Counted from the stretch's first letter, positions 46,686-56,343 are shown. The stretch: DNA of 64,000 nucleotides from Chloroflexota bacterium (GCA_021325095.1 JAJPHV010000015.1:62001-126000), one strand, 5' to 3'. Made by a program: numbers and translations. The notes: a model not told the origin generated them from the sequence alone.

Positions 46686-46701
46686 ATTTGCCGGCAATCA
46701 T

Positions 46702-46730
46702 TTGTGTTACCCGCCGCGCCAGCCTATAAT
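46702..46730 (+). promoter_or_regulatory. probable sigma-70 promoter of the GAF-protein gene
   Basis: TTGTGT (46702-46707), a 17-base spacer and a perfect TATAAT (46725-46730). Start near 46737, leaving a leader of about 40 bases. Confidence 0.55.
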
Positions 46731-46777
46731 CACCAGTATTATGGCAATTTTCTGCAATCTCTATAGTGGTGGCCGTG

Positions 46778-47626
46778 ATGGATCCTTCATATATCTATGT
46801 GCTGGCGGCGGTACGCCTGCCTTCGGTGGCGAAGTATAGGGAATATCTCTCCAAAGACCCCAAGCTCAAGACGACTGTCGTGACATCGGAGGCGAACGCG
46901 CGGGAAATCCTTGCCAGCGCCGACAAACGCACTGACGTGTTTGTGGTGGACAACGGGCTGGGCAATGTCTATGAACTCATCCGCGAGCTGCGCCAGACCT
47001 ATCCCCGACTGTTGATTCTGCTGGTGGACGAAGAAGCCGACTTCGGGATGCCGGGCCGGGCCGACGACGTTTCCACGGAACCCTTCAAGGAAGATGACCT
47101 GATCAAAAAGATCAAGCGGCTGGCCGAAGAGCGCCGCCTGGAAACGCTGCGCGCCGATGCGCTGCCGCCCGTCCGCAACTTCGCCAAATCGCTGCGCAAA
47201 GCGGGCAAGGGCCTGGGCAAGCAGCAGGCGGCGGTGGAGGCGGTGCGCGAACTCGGCTATGACTACGTGGCCTTTTACGCCATCGCGCCCGCCGATCCGC
47301 CCGCGCTGTCTCTGGCGGCGCAGGTCGGGCCAAACGCCATCATGAGCATGATGCCAGTGCGGACGGATTATTCGGGGCTGCTTGGCTGGGTGGCGCAGAA
47401 CGGCCAGAGCCGTATTGTCGGGCCGGGTGATTCGCCCAACCATCTGCTGGTCGAAAAGGGCAGGTACGGCTCGGCGGTATGCATCCCCGTCGGCTCAACC
47501 ATGCGCTTTGGCGTGCTGCTGGCCTGCCGCGAACAGCCCGGCGCGATTACGCAGCAGAACGTTATGATGCTCGAACTGGTCGGCGCGCAGCTTGCCTCGG
47601 CCCTCGCCAAAGAACAGCGCGTTTAG
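46778..47626 (+). CDS. GAF-domain protein with degenerate receiver
   Basis: A 282-residue cytoplasmic protein. The first ~115 residues have a receiver-like fold with alternating hydrophobic strands (VFVVDNGLG at about 53-61, ILLVDEEAD at about 77), but the usual DD pair and phospho-aspartate are not all in place. A helical linker (about 115-150) leads to a GAF domain at about 150-275 (VAQNGQSRIVGPGDSP, GSAVCIPVGSTMRFGVLL). It may sense a small molecule and signal by protein contact. GTG codons at 46766 and 46775 are other possible starts; I chose the ATG before DPSYIYVLAAV. Confidence 0.75.
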   Translation: MDPSYIYVLAAVRLPSVAKYREYLSKDPKLKTTVVTSEANAREILASADKRTDVFVVDNGLGNVYELIRELRQTYPRLLILLVDEEADFGMPGRADDVSTEPFKEDDLIKKIKRLAEERRLETLRADALPPVRNFAKSLRKAGKGLGKQQAAVEAVRELGYDYVAFYAIAPADPPALSLAAQVGPNAIMSMMPVRTDYSGLLGWVAQNGQSRIVGPGDSPNHLLVEKGRYGSAVCIPVGSTMRFGVLLACREQPGAITQQNVMMLELVGAQLASALAKEQRV

Positions 47627-47690
47627 TTCGCTCGTCATTATTGCGGTGGGGTACGGGTCGGCCACTGCCCATTACATACGGCTTGAGGGC

Positions 47691-48791
47691 ATGAGATCAA
47701 CCCTTGAGATTGGCAGCGCGAGCGGACAACCGGGCCGCCTGGCCTATGGCGTTGTCGAAGGCGTTGCCTTGCCCAGCGGCGGCAGCGATCAGTTCCCGGT
47801 CATCATCGCCCAGGGCCGCAAAGACGGCCCGGTGCTGTGGCTGACCGCCTCTATTCACGGGGCCGAATACACGGGTATCCTGGTTATTCACCAACTGCTG
47901 ACGCCCGAACTGGTCAGCCGTTTGCGCGGGGCTATCGTGGCCGTGCCGACGCTGAACCCCGCCGGGCTACGGACGGCGGATCGCGGCGTGTATTACCTGC
48001 GCGGGCAAGACCCCAACCGTCTTTTCCCCGGCCCGATGCCGCGCCGCCAGACAACCCTCACCGATGCCCCGCGGTCCGCGCTTGAAGCCGCTTACCAGCG
48101 TCTGTTTGAGCATATCCGTGAAACAGCCAACTACCTGATCGATCTGCACAACTATGCACTCGGTTCGATCCCGTTCGCACTGCGCGACCCGGTCTACTTC
48201 CGCGCCGGGCGAGATCGCCCCGCCGCGCAGCAGCTTCAGAACACGGTTGGCGAGATGTTGGCGGCCTTCGGTTTCACCATCGTCAATGAGTTCGCATCCA
48301 ACGATTACCTGCGCAAGAACCTGCATCGCTCGGTCAGCGGGGCTGCGCTGAACACGGCGCGCATTCCGGCGTTCACAGCAGAACTGGGCGGCTACATGAG
48401 CGTCGATCCGATCATCACCTCGGCGGCGGTCAGCGGCCTGCGCAACGTCCTGCGCTGGGCAGATATGCTGGACGGCCCGCCAGAGCCGATCAGCGGCATC
48501 CGGGTGCTCTCGCCGGGCTACCCGATGCGCCGCGTTCATCACCCATTTGCGCCGAACAGCGGCATTGTCAGCTATCTGGTCAAGGCGGGCGACGCGGTGG
48601 CGATTGGCGATGCGGTGGCCCGCCTGAGCGACATCTATGGCCGCCCCTGCAACGAGGACGGCCTGATTCACTCCGATCTGGATGGCGTCGTCCTGGGTCT
48701 GACGCAGGGCGGGATATGCTACCAGAATGATCCGCTCCTGAGCCTGGCGATCCCGGACGACAGCGATCTGGTAGTACCGTTCCCGACCTGA
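47691..48791 (+). CDS. succinylglutamate desuccinylase/aspartoacylase-family zinc hydrolase (M14-like)
   Basis: A 366-residue hydrolase. Zinc ligands are in ASIHGAEYTG and in IDLHNYALG, the arginine pocket in GQDPNRLFPG, and a glutamate in FTAELGG. A C-terminal beta domain (about 270-366), with AGDAVAIGDAVARLSDIYG, resembles a biotinyl-like fold, typical of this family. Members deacylate N-acyl amino acids; substrate is unknown. The start at 47691 (MRSTLEIG) is just past the GAF gene; earlier in-frame codons would overlap it. Probably co-transcribed with the GAF gene 64 bases upstream. Confidence 0.85.
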   Translation: MRSTLEIGSASGQPGRLAYGVVEGVALPSGGSDQFPVIIAQGRKDGPVLWLTASIHGAEYTGILVIHQLLTPELVSRLRGAIVAVPTLNPAGLRTADRGVYYLRGQDPNRLFPGPMPRRQTTLTDAPRSALEAAYQRLFEHIRETANYLIDLHNYALGSIPFALRDPVYFRAGRDRPAAQQLQNTVGEMLAAFGFTIVNEFASNDYLRKNLHRSVSGAALNTARIPAFTAELGGYMSVDPIITSAAVSGLRNVLRWADMLDGPPEPISGIRVLSPGYPMRRVHHPFAPNSGIVSYLVKAGDAVAIGDAVARLSDIYGRPCNEDGLIHSDLDGVVLGLTQGGICYQNDPLLSLAIPDDSDLVVPFPT

Positions 48792-48966
48792 CAACGCATC
48801 CCTTAGGGCACGCGATAGATCAGCACCCGATCTGAGCCACTCAGACGGATTCTTCATGCCCTTTCCTTACCACTCGGAACGCTATCTCTATGGAACGCTT
48901 GAAGTGCCCGAAAAGTTCATGCCTGTTCACAGGATGCAGTTTTCTTTCCCTGCGACCAGCCGTCAA

Positions 48967-50226
48967 TCAGGAGGCGAGGTCAAACGTCGCCACCGCTTCG
49001 ATGTGGAACGTCTGCGGGAACATATCGACGGGCTGCACGTCGCGCAGCTGGTAGCCTTTGGCGGCCATGCGTTTCGCATCGCGGGCCAGCGTTGCCGGGT
49101 CGCAGGAGACGTACACGATTCGGCGTGGGGCCAGCGCTACCAGCGCATCCAGGGCAGCAGCCTCCAATCCGGTACGCGGCGGATCGAGCACGGCGGCGTC
49201 AAACGGCCCTTGCAGGTCGGGCAGCACCTCTTCCACCGCGCCTTCGATCAACTCCACGTTGTCGAATTCGCTCAGGTTGGCGTCGGCGTCCGCGACGGCG
49301 GGTGCATAGCTTTCCACCGATGTGACCAGCCCGGCGCGTTCGGCCAGGAATGCGGTGAACAACCCGACACCCGCATACAAATCCAGGACACTTTCACCGC
49401 CCTGTAAATCCAGCCGATCCAGCACCAGGTTGACCAGCGCCTCCGCTTGCGGCAGGTTCACCTGGAAGAAACTGCCCGCCGTCACCCGGAACAGGCGGTC
49501 CTTGATCGTGTAGTGGACGGAGCCGGAGCCGATCAGGCTCATCGGCTGACCGTCCTCGAACAAAAAGCTGATCGAGGCGGGCAGGTCCGTTTCGATCTCT
49601 GGCGGCGTGTCGTCGGCGGTGCTGATCACAATCAGGCACTCATCCGGTTCCGTGCCGACTTGCAGCCGTACCTGTGTCAGGTTGTGAATCTCGCTCAGGT
49701 CGAGCGCATCGAGCAGGTCGAGCAATTCCGGACGGATGATGTGGCATTCCTCAATCGGGATCACGTGCTCGTCGTCGGTAGCGACAAAGCCGAGGCGTCC
49801 GTCCTCGGTGACGTGAAAAGTCACATGTGAGCGGTACTGCCAGGGCTCGGGGCTGGGCAGGGTGGAATGGACGATCACGTCCTGGAAGCCGCCGATGCGC
49901 TCCATCTGGTCGATGACCACCTGCTGCTTGAATTCCAACTGCGCCGGGTAATCGATGTGCTGCCACTGGCAGCCACCACACCGTCCCGGCCCGAAGTGCG
50001 GGCAGCGCGGTGTAACCCGCGCCTCGGATGGATCAAGCAGCGTAACGCCCTGCGCGTGCGCAAAGCGCCCTTTGTCATGCACGATGCGCGCGATGATGCG
50101 CTCGCCCGGAATCGCATAGGGCACGAAGATCGTGCGCCCTTCGTGCTTGCCCAGGGCGTTGCCGCCGTGCGCCATCCCGGTCAGTTCAAGTTCAAACAGG
50201 TCGTTGCTATCGCCTTGTGCTGGCAT
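48967..50226 (-). CDS. rlmD: 23S rRNA (uracil-C5)-methyltransferase, RlmD/RumA type
   Basis: A 419-residue SAM-dependent RNA methyltransferase: N-terminal TRAM-like domain (about 10-65), four cysteines (C75, C83, C86, C161) spaced as a 4Fe-4S ligand set, the SAM site LDLYAGVGLFTAFLAE (about 281) and the catalytic DPPRTGLE / VSCDPATLARD with nucleophile C375. The family methylates U1939 (RlmD) or U747 (RlmC) in 23S rRNA, or U54 in tRNA (TrmA); position cannot be fixed from sequence. The 175 bases to the upstream hydrolase gene contain nothing I recognise. Confidence 0.9.
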   Translation of the reverse strand: MPAQGDSNDLFELELTGMAHGGNALGKHEGRTIFVPYAIPGERIIARIVHDKGRFAHAQGVTLLDPSEARVTPRCPHFGPGRCGGCQWQHIDYPAQLEFKQQVVIDQMERIGGFQDVIVHSTLPSPEPWQYRSHVTFHVTEDGRLGFVATDDEHVIPIEECHIIRPELLDLLDALDLSEIHNLTQVRLQVGTEPDECLIVISTADDTPPEIETDLPASISFLFEDGQPMSLIGSGSVHYTIKDRLFRVTAGSFFQVNLPQAEALVNLVLDRLDLQGGESVLDLYAGVGLFTAFLAERAGLVTSVESYAPAVADADANLSEFDNVELIEGAVEEVLPDLQGPFDAAVLDPPRTGLEAAALDALVALAPRRIVYVSCDPATLARDAKRMAAKGYQLRDVQPVDMFPQTFHIEAVATFDLAS

Positions 50227-50273
50227 AATTAAGCCTCGTCTATCTCACCCCTGATTCCAGGGTATGTTGGCCG

Positions 50274-50831
50274 ATGCCGGAGATCGTCGCAGAATACCGC
50301 TTCCCTCATCCGCGAATCCGTCAGGCCGTTGCCCGGTTGCTGGCGCTTGGTCTGATCGCAGCAGCGCTGGCGATCCTCGTCCAACTGCTGCTGATCCCAT
50401 TCGCCGGGCCGCTGCTGTGCGTATCGGCATTCCTAACCGCCGTGCTGGTGCTGCCCCTGTTGCTGCGCACCGTGCTGCATCCTGAAATCAGTGTAACCAG
50501 CGATGGCGTGATCCTGCGCCCGATGCTCTGGCCTGCGCAGTTCGTGGCTTGGACAGCCCTGACACAGATCGTAGCACACCCGCTGGTCTATAACGATGTG
50601 GCGATGGGGCGTGCCCTGTACGGCAAGCGCTACCGCCCGCGTGAAGGGGCTGTGGTCGTGCTCAACCCGGCGGCAAACGTATGGCCCGTCTACCGTCTGG
50701 TCGGGCAGTTAGCCGGAGCCGGAAACGTCCCCGCCTTTGCCATCTCAAGTACCACCCACACCGGTTACGAAAGCCTGATCGGGCTGCTCCGTGAGCACCT
50801 GGCTACCACGAGTCAGGCTGACGAAAGCTGA
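50274..50831 (+). CDS. two-helix membrane protein, PH-like outer domain, unknown function
   Basis: A 185-residue protein with paired membrane helices at about 20-44 and 46-66 and a soluble beta-rich domain at about 70-160 (ISVTSDGVILRPMLWPAQFVAW), the layout of bacterial PH-domain (bPH/YdbS-like) proteins. I do not recognise a specific family. Its 3' end overlaps the convergent glycosyltransferase by 19 bases. The start ATG has only a poor ribosome site. Confidence 0.65.
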   Translation: MPEIVAEYRFPHPRIRQAVARLLALGLIAAALAILVQLLLIPFAGPLLCVSAFLTAVLVLPLLLRTVLHPEISVTSDGVILRPMLWPAQFVAWTALTQIVAHPLVYNDVAMGRALYGKRYRPREGAVVVLNPAANVWPVYRLVGQLAGAGNVPAFAISSTTHTGYESLIGLLREHLATTSQADES

Positions 50832-52051
50832 CGCGGGCGAAGGACCGTCTTCTCGTCGCTGCCGATCAACTGTAGATAGGCGTCGGCGACCAGCGCGGCG
50901 CTGTGATTCCAGCTATGCTTTTCAGCCACCCAGTTGCGTCCGTGATGGCCCAGGCGCTGCGCGGCGCGTGGATCGGCCAGCAGCTTGAGGACGGCGTTAG
51001 CAAACTCGCGCGGCGTATCGGCGATGACCATGTGGCGGCCATTGACCGGGGCCAGCCCTTCGCAGCCCAGCGAGGTGCTGACCACCGGGCAGCCGCAGGC
51101 CAGCGATTCCAGGAGCTTGAAGCGCGTGCCGCTCCCGATACGCAGCGGGCAGACAAAAAGCGTCGCGTGGGTCAGGAAGGGCCGGGTGTCGTCCACCAAT
51201 CCCCGCACGTCCACACCCGAGTCAGGATCATCGCCCAACGCCCGGATTCTTGGGGGTGGTTCTTTGCCGAGCAGCGTCAGCCGGAAATTGGGCCGTTGGG
51301 CGCGGATGAGCGGCATGATCTCACGGACAAAATACAGCACCGCATCGGTGTTGGGAAAGTATTTGTAGTCGCCCATGAAGACGGCCACATCCGTTTCACG
51401 CTGCCCGCTGCCCGGCTGGAAGTAATCGACATCGACGCCGTTGGGCGTCAGCGCTGTCGCCACGCCCGGCGTTGCCCGCTTGACCAGTTGCCGATCCACT
51501 TCCGACATCACGCCGACCAGTGTGGCCTGCGCCCAGGTTTGCGGCTCAAAAATGCGCATCTTCAGCGCCTCAAGCGCAATGGCCGGGCGCTGGAAAATGG
51601 GCCGCGCGTACCGGGCGTAGCGCGCCCAGGCCAGGTACTCGATGGCTGGTTCGGCCAGCAGCAGAGGCACGGGCAGGTCGCGCGGCAGATTCTGTACCAT
51701 ATAAAACGACTCGACATGGATCAGGTCGTAGCGCCGTTCGTCGAGCAAAGTGTGCACCGTTTCCCGGAACTGCGGCGAGGTGTACAGCCGCATTGTGATC
51801 GGGCGGATCGAGGTCAGACTGAGCAACGCAGCCTTCGCCGCGCCGGGACTGGGCGCGCGATCCACCACGATCACCTCACACAGTTCGCGCAGTGGAGTCA
51901 GATCGAAAGCCTGTTCTTCGGGCCGTCCGAAGCAAACGAGCGTGATGTGAAAATCGCGGACGAGCCGCTTGACCAGATTATAGGTTCGTGAGCGCCCGCC
52001 GCTGACCGGTGGATACGGCAAATAGGGCGTCAGCATCAAAATGCTGTGCAT
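50813..52051 (-). CDS. GT4-family glycosyltransferase
   Basis: A 412-residue GT-B glycosyltransferase. The N-terminal acceptor loop is PYPPVSGGRSRTYNL, and the nucleotide-sugar half carries LTPNGVDVDYFQPG, VFMGDYKYFPN and the E-x7-E-like segment FKLLESLACGCPVVS. It moves a sugar from a nucleotide donor to a surface glycan or lipid acceptor; specificity unknown. It is divergent from the proline dehydrogenase gene. No other glycan genes flank it. Confidence 0.9.
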   Translation of the reverse strand: MHSILMLTPYLPYPPVSGGRSRTYNLVKRLVRDFHITLVCFGRPEEQAFDLTPLRELCEVIVVDRAPSPGAAKAALLSLTSIRPITMRLYTSPQFRETVHTLLDERRYDLIHVESFYMVQNLPRDLPVPLLLAEPAIEYLAWARYARYARPIFQRPAIALEALKMRIFEPQTWAQATLVGVMSEVDRQLVKRATPGVATALTPNGVDVDYFQPGSGQRETDVAVFMGDYKYFPNTDAVLYFVREIMPLIRAQRPNFRLTLLGKEPPPRIRALGDDPDSGVDVRGLVDDTRPFLTHATLFVCPLRIGSGTRFKLLESLACGCPVVSTSLGCEGLAPVNGRHMVIADTPREFANAVLKLLADPRAAQRLGHHGRNWVAEKHSWNHSAALVADAYLQLIGSDEKTVLRPRQLSSA

Positions 52052-52200
52052 TCTTCCTCCGTGAAGAGTCGCAATTGTTGCCCATGACCCTTGCCGTCGT
52101 CAAGTCACTTCCTTCCCCTGGCGCGGCGAGACAGGCTACAATCAGCCCAGATATGCGCCTGCACAGCCCGATCACGGCAGGCTATCCTCCTGAGGGCGTT

Positions 52201-53130
52201 ATGTTTCGCTCCTTCTTCCTTTATCTGTCTGCGTCATCACGCACGCGCAAAACGCTGATGGCGTTGCCCTTCGCCAGACGAGTGGCCCGGCGCTTTGTGG
52301 CGGGTGAAACGCTGGATGATGCCATCGGCGTGGTGCGCAGGCTCAATGAAAAGGGCATCCTGGTAACGCTGGATCATCTGGGCGAGAACGTGCACACGGA
52401 GGCCGACACCCTCCGCGCCGTGCAGGACTACCTTGAGCTGCTGGATCGGATCGCGTCAACGGGGGTTAAGGCCAACGTGTCGCTCAAACTGACACAGCTT
52501 GGCCTGGACATTGCCGAGGAACTGTGCATTGCCAACATGCGCCGCATCCTGGAGCGGGCGCAGCAGCACGGCAACTTTGTACGGATCGACATGGAGGGTT
52601 CGCCTTACACGGAGCGCACACTACGTATCTTCCGCACTTTGCGGGGGGAATACGGATTCAAGAACGTCGGCGTTGTGATCCAGGCATACCTGTATCGCAG
52701 CGAACAGGACATGCGCGAACTGGCCTCGGAGGGGGCCAATGTGCGCCTGTGCAAAGGGGCGTATATGGAACCGCCCGACATTGCCTTCCCCCGAAAGGCC
52801 GACGTGGACAGGAACTACGTGAAGCTGATGCAAATCTTTCTGGACGAACCAGCACGAGCCAGAGGGGCCTATGTCGCGCTGGCGACCCACGACGAAAAGA
52901 TGATCGTCGCCGCACAGGAATTTGCCGCAAAACAGAATATCCCCAGAGGGCAGATCGAGTTCCAGATGTTGTACGGCGTGCGCCCGGAGCGCCAGGAACA
53001 GCTTGCCGCCGAGGGCTACCGGATGCGCGTCTACGTGCCCTATGGCAGCGAATGGTATCCGTACTTCATGCGGCGGCTGGCCGAGCGCCCGGCCAACGTG
53101 TGGTTCTTGCTGCGGTACTTGTTTGCGTGA
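52201..53130 (+). CDS. proline dehydrogenase (monofunctional)
   Basis: A 309-residue FAD enzyme oxidising L-proline to pyrroline-5-carboxylate, matching the Thermus/Deinococcus single-domain type in length. Visible blocks are TLDHLGENVHTEAD, NVSLKLTQLGLDI, VRIDMEGSPYTERTL, VRLCKGAYMEP and the substrate-binding YVPYGSEWYPYFMRRLAERP. The start at 52201 follows GAGGG about 5 bases upstream; an open frame from 52009 lacks that and overlaps the divergent gene. P5C dehydrogenase is not nearby. Confidence 0.93.
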   Translation: MFRSFFLYLSASSRTRKTLMALPFARRVARRFVAGETLDDAIGVVRRLNEKGILVTLDHLGENVHTEADTLRAVQDYLELLDRIASTGVKANVSLKLTQLGLDIAEELCIANMRRILERAQQHGNFVRIDMEGSPYTERTLRIFRTLRGEYGFKNVGVVIQAYLYRSEQDMRELASEGANVRLCKGAYMEPPDIAFPRKADVDRNYVKLMQIFLDEPARARGAYVALATHDEKMIVAAQEFAAKQNIPRGQIEFQMLYGVRPERQEQLAAEGYRMRVYVPYGSEWYPYFMRRLAERPANVWFLLRYLFA

Positions 53131-53175
53131 CCCCCCTCTCCACCAGTGTGGAGAGGGGTTGGGGTGAGGCCAACC
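53131..53175. repeat. intergenic palindromic repeat (GGAGAGGGG family, copy 6)
   Basis: Perfect 11-bp arms CCCCTCTCCAC (53133-53143) and GTGGAGAGGGG (53148-53158) around CAGT, then TTGGGGTGAGGCCAAC. It fills the gap between the convergent proline dehydrogenase and gcvPB genes and could end both transcripts. Confidence 0.7.
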
Positions 53176-54678
53176 CTACCCCACCGTCACCGGGCGGCAG
53201 CACAACACCAACTGCTTGGCGGCCAGCACCTCGTCCACCCGGCTGACGGGCGTGACGTGCGGCGCGCTGTGCAGCAGGTCGGGGTTCTCTTTGGCCTCGG
53301 CGGCAATCGTCTTCATCACCTCGATGAAGTAGTCGAGCGTTTCCTTGCTCTCGGACTCGGTTGGCTCGATGAGCAGCGCTTCCGGCACGATCAGCGGGAA
53401 GTAGTTCGTCGGCGGGTGGATGCCGTAGTCCATCAGGCGCTTAGAGATGTCCAGCGCATGAATGCCGGGCGCATCTTCAAAATGACCTTCGACCACCACC
53501 TCGTGGCCGCACATGCGGTTGTAGGGGACTTTGTACGTGTCGGCCAGCCTGACGCGGATGTAGTTGGCGTTCAGCACGGCATGGCGGCTGATGGCGTTGA
53601 TGCCCTCGTCACCGTGCATCCGAATGTAGGTATAGGCGCGCACGTGCATCCCGAAGTTACCGTGAAAGGCTTTCAGGCGGCCAATGCTCTTGGAGGGCAT
53701 CGTCCAGCCATAGAGCGGCGCTGCTTCCAGTTCGTTTGGCTCCTCGACAATCGTTACCACCGGGCCAGGCAGGAAGTCTTTTAGTCTGTCGTTGACCGCC
53801 ACCGGGCCAGCGCCGGGGCCGCCGCCGCCGTGCGGGGTGCTGAACGTTTTGTGCAGGTTGTAGTGCATCACGTCGAAACCCAGTTCGCCGGGCTTGATCA
53901 CGCCCAGCAGCGCATTCATATTCGCGCCGTCCATGTACATCAGGCCGCCGCAGTCGTGCACGATCTTGATGATCTCCTGGATATTCTTGTCGAACACGCC
54001 CAGTGTGCTCGGCACGGTGATCATCATCCCGGCCACGCTTTCATCGGCTTCTCTGCGCAGTGCCTCCAGGTCTACGTCGCCGTCGTCGTTTGAAGGTAAC
54101 TCCACGACGGTGAAGCCCGCCATTGACGACGTGGCCGGGTTCGTGCCGTGTGCGCTGTTCGGGACCAGAATCCGCGTGCGCGCCGTATCGCCGCGATCAA
54201 CGTGGTAGGCCCGGATCATCAAAATGCCTGCCAGCTCGCCCTGCGCCCCGGCAGCGGGTTGGAGGCTGCATGCGCTGAAGCCTGCAATTTCGGCCAGCCA
54301 GCCCTGCAATGTGTACATCAGCGCCAGCGCGCCCTGTGTCGAGTCGGGGTCTTGCATGGGGTGTAGCATGGCAAAGCCAGGCAGACGCGCCGTATCCTCG
54401 TCAATCTTCGGGTTGTATTTCATGGTGCAGGAGCCAAGCGGGTAAAAGCCCTTGTCGATGGCGTAGTTCAACTGGCTCAGTTTCACAAAATGCCGCACCA
54501 CGTCCAATTCGGAGACTTCGGGCAAATCCAGATCGTCGCGCAGGAGTTCCGAAGGCAGTTCGGTTTCGGGCACGTCGCATTCAGGCAGCAGTGTGCTTAC
54601 TTTGCGCCCCGCCGATCCCAGGTCGTAGATCACCGGTTCGATTATTTTGGCTTGTTTTTCGGTATCCATCGTGCTCAA
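53176..54678 (-). CDS. gcvPB: glycine decarboxylase (P-protein) subunit 2
   Basis: A 500-residue PLP enzyme subunit. The Schiff-base lysine is K277 in NLHKTFSTPHGGGGPG. Family blocks LGSCTMKYNP and PNSAHGTNPATSSM are also present. With subunit 1 it forms the P-protein that decarboxylates glycine in the cleavage system. Start 54678 overlaps gcvPA by four bases. gcvT, gcvH and lpd are not in this window, so the operon here is only the two P subunits. Confidence 0.97.
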   Translation of the reverse strand: MSTMDTEKQAKIIEPVIYDLGSAGRKVSTLLPECDVPETELPSELLRDDLDLPEVSELDVVRHFVKLSQLNYAIDKGFYPLGSCTMKYNPKIDEDTARLPGFAMLHPMQDPDSTQGALALMYTLQGWLAEIAGFSACSLQPAAGAQGELAGILMIRAYHVDRGDTARTRILVPNSAHGTNPATSSMAGFTVVELPSNDDGDVDLEALRREADESVAGMMITVPSTLGVFDKNIQEIIKIVHDCGGLMYMDGANMNALLGVIKPGELGFDVMHYNLHKTFSTPHGGGGPGAGPVAVNDRLKDFLPGPVVTIVEEPNELEAAPLYGWTMPSKSIGRLKAFHGNFGMHVRAYTYIRMHGDEGINAISRHAVLNANYIRVRLADTYKVPYNRMCGHEVVVEGHFEDAPGIHALDISKRLMDYGIHPPTNYFPLIVPEALLIEPTESESKETLDYFIEVMKTIAAEAKENPDLLHSAPHVTPVSRVDEVLAAKQLVLCCRPVTVG

Positions 54679-56021
54679 CCCTTCGTGATCTCGCGCAGTG
54701 CTTCAACCAGATCGTCAATCTCGGACTTGGGGTTCGTCTCCGTCACCGCGATCAGCATCTGCCCGGTTCGGTCTGGATAGTCCTTGCCCAGGTCATAGCC
54801 GCCGATGATATGGTAGTCTTCCAGCAGCGCCGTATTGATCTCGTGTACCGGGCGCGGGCAGGTGACGATGAACTCCTTAAAGAAGGGCAGCGTCGTATTG
54901 ACACTGAAGCCGGGCAGTTCGGCGATTTGCTTTGCCGCATAGTGCGCCTTCTGGTAGCACAATTCGGCCACGCGGCGCAGGCCATGCTTGCCCATCAGCG
55001 ACAGGTAGACGCAGCCGGCCAGCGCCAGCAGGCCCTGGTTGGTGCAAATGTTGCTGGACGCCTTCTCGCGCCGGATGTCCTGTTCGCGGGGCCGCAGCGT
55101 CATGACGTAGGCCCTGCGGCCATCGGCGTCCACCGTCTCGCCCACGATGCGGCCTGCGATCCGGCGTACAAACTCATTCTTCGTGGCAAAAAAGCCCAGG
55201 TATGGCCCGCCAAAACTGAGCGGAATGCCCAGGCTTTGCCCCTCGCCGACAACGATGTCTGCGCCGAGTTCGCCGGGCGTCTTGAACAAACCGAGCGCTA
55301 TCGGATCGACGACCATGCACAGCAGCGCGCCCGCATCGTGCACTTTCTGGGCCAGCCCGGTCAGGTCTTCGATCTGCCCGAAGAAGTTGGGGTACTGCAC
55401 GACCAGCATGGCCGTGTTGTCGTCCAGCATGTCGATCAGGTCGTCCAGCGTGGCCCGCCCGCTTTTGTCCCCGACAAAGCGCGTGGCCGTTCCCTGGTGG
55501 TAGGTGCGCGCAACGGCCCGGTAATGCGGGTGAATGTTCGGGCTGAGGATCACCTTGCGGCGCTTGTTGCGGCCCTGTGCCACCGCAACGGTCACCGCTT
55601 CGGCCAGGCTGGTTGCGCCGTCGTAATGGCTGGCGTTGGCCGCTTCCATGCCGGTCAGCGCGCACAACATGCTTTGCCACTCGAAAATGACTTGCAGCGT
55701 GCCCTGGCTCAACTCCGGCTGGTACGGTGTATAGGCGGTGTAGAACTCGCCGCGCAGCAAAATGTGATTGATCACGCTCGGCGAGTAATGGTTGTAGGCG
55801 CCCGCGCCCAGGAACATCGCGTATTCGTTGGCCGCCGCGTTGGCGTTTGCCAGGGCCTGTAGTTCCCAGAGCGCTTCCATCTCGCTCATTGGCTTGGGCA
55901 GGTCGAGTTTAGGGAAGCGATGCTCGGCGGGAACCGCATCAAACAGTTCGTCAACCGTGTTAACGCCAATCGCCGCCAGCATGGCCGCGCGATCAGCGTC
56001 CGTATGGGGGATATATGCCAT
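54675..56021 (-). CDS. gcvPA: glycine decarboxylase (P-protein) subunit 1
   Basis: A 448-residue protein, the N-terminal half of the P-protein in two-gene organisms. The start MAYIPHTDADRAAML and the block GAGAYNHYSPSVINHIL, with the TPYQPELSQG segment, are typical. It provides structural and active-site contacts to the gcvPB subunit. The promoter must lie in 56022-56200; I see AT-rich GATAAT-like boxes there but cannot fix them, and no glycine riboswitch consensus is evident. Confidence 0.97.
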   Translation of the reverse strand: MAYIPHTDADRAAMLAAIGVNTVDELFDAVPAEHRFPKLDLPKPMSEMEALWELQALANANAAANEYAMFLGAGAYNHYSPSVINHILLRGEFYTAYTPYQPELSQGTLQVIFEWQSMLCALTGMEAANASHYDGATSLAEAVTVAVAQGRNKRRKVILSPNIHPHYRAVARTYHQGTATRFVGDKSGRATLDDLIDMLDDNTAMLVVQYPNFFGQIEDLTGLAQKVHDAGALLCMVVDPIALGLFKTPGELGADIVVGEGQSLGIPLSFGGPYLGFFATKNEFVRRIAGRIVGETVDADGRRAYVMTLRPREQDIRREKASSNICTNQGLLALAGCVYLSLMGKHGLRRVAELCYQKAHYAAKQIAELPGFSVNTTLPFFKEFIVTCPRPVHEINTALLEDYHIIGGYDLGKDYPDRTGQMLIAVTETNPKSEIDDLVEALREITKG

Positions 56022-56200
56022 CCTCTATCTCGCTTTCAGGGGGTAATTTCCGGGTCGATGACACCAAAATCTATTCGCCACCGTAATGACACAGGCCACT
56101 TACGCTTCATTATCCCGGCGATGATGCATCAAGGGCAGTAAGCATTATCCCTGATCTGACGTGATGTTGTACACGATTCAAGCGGCGGGGAGTCTAACGC

Positions 56201-56228
56201 AAAAAAGCACGATGCAAAAGCATCGCGC
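56201..56228 (-). terminator. rho-independent terminator behind the pseudo-receiver gene
   Basis: On the minus strand GCGCGATGC (56220-56228) pairs with GCATCGTGC (56207-56215), one G-T pair, loop TTTT, followed by six T residues (56201-56206). It lies 10 bases after the second stop codon described for the in-frame extension. Confidence 0.88.
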
Positions 56229-56238
56229 CACACGTGAA

Positions 56239-56343
56239 TTATCGGTGGGAAACGGGGGCGAAATCCTCAGTCAGCCCAGCCAGGTATTCCTCGTGGGCTT
56301 CCTGGGACAGGCGCTCTAGCTCGTCCTGCGATTTGGCGAATTT
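56239..56343 (-). other. 34-codon in-frame coding-like extension beyond the pseudo-receiver stop
   Basis: Directly after the TAA at 56344-56346 the same frame continues for 34 sense codons to a second TAA at 56239-56241. The encoded stretch (about SQDELERLSQEAHEEYLAG in its middle) is charged, helix-forming and ends next to the terminator. It has no start codon of its own. It may be the original C-terminus of the gene cut off by a nonsense change, or a remnant of another protein. Confidence 0.5.

Noticed and set aside
54309..55862. A 517-codon plus-strand frame opposite gcvPA and gcvPB
   Set aside because: It is a shadow of two highly conserved genes and has no recognisable motif.
56022..56238. 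Possible glycine riboswitch before gcvPA
   Set aside because: I found none of the conserved glycine-aptamer blocks by eye; only AT-rich promoter-like sequence and the terminator are visible.
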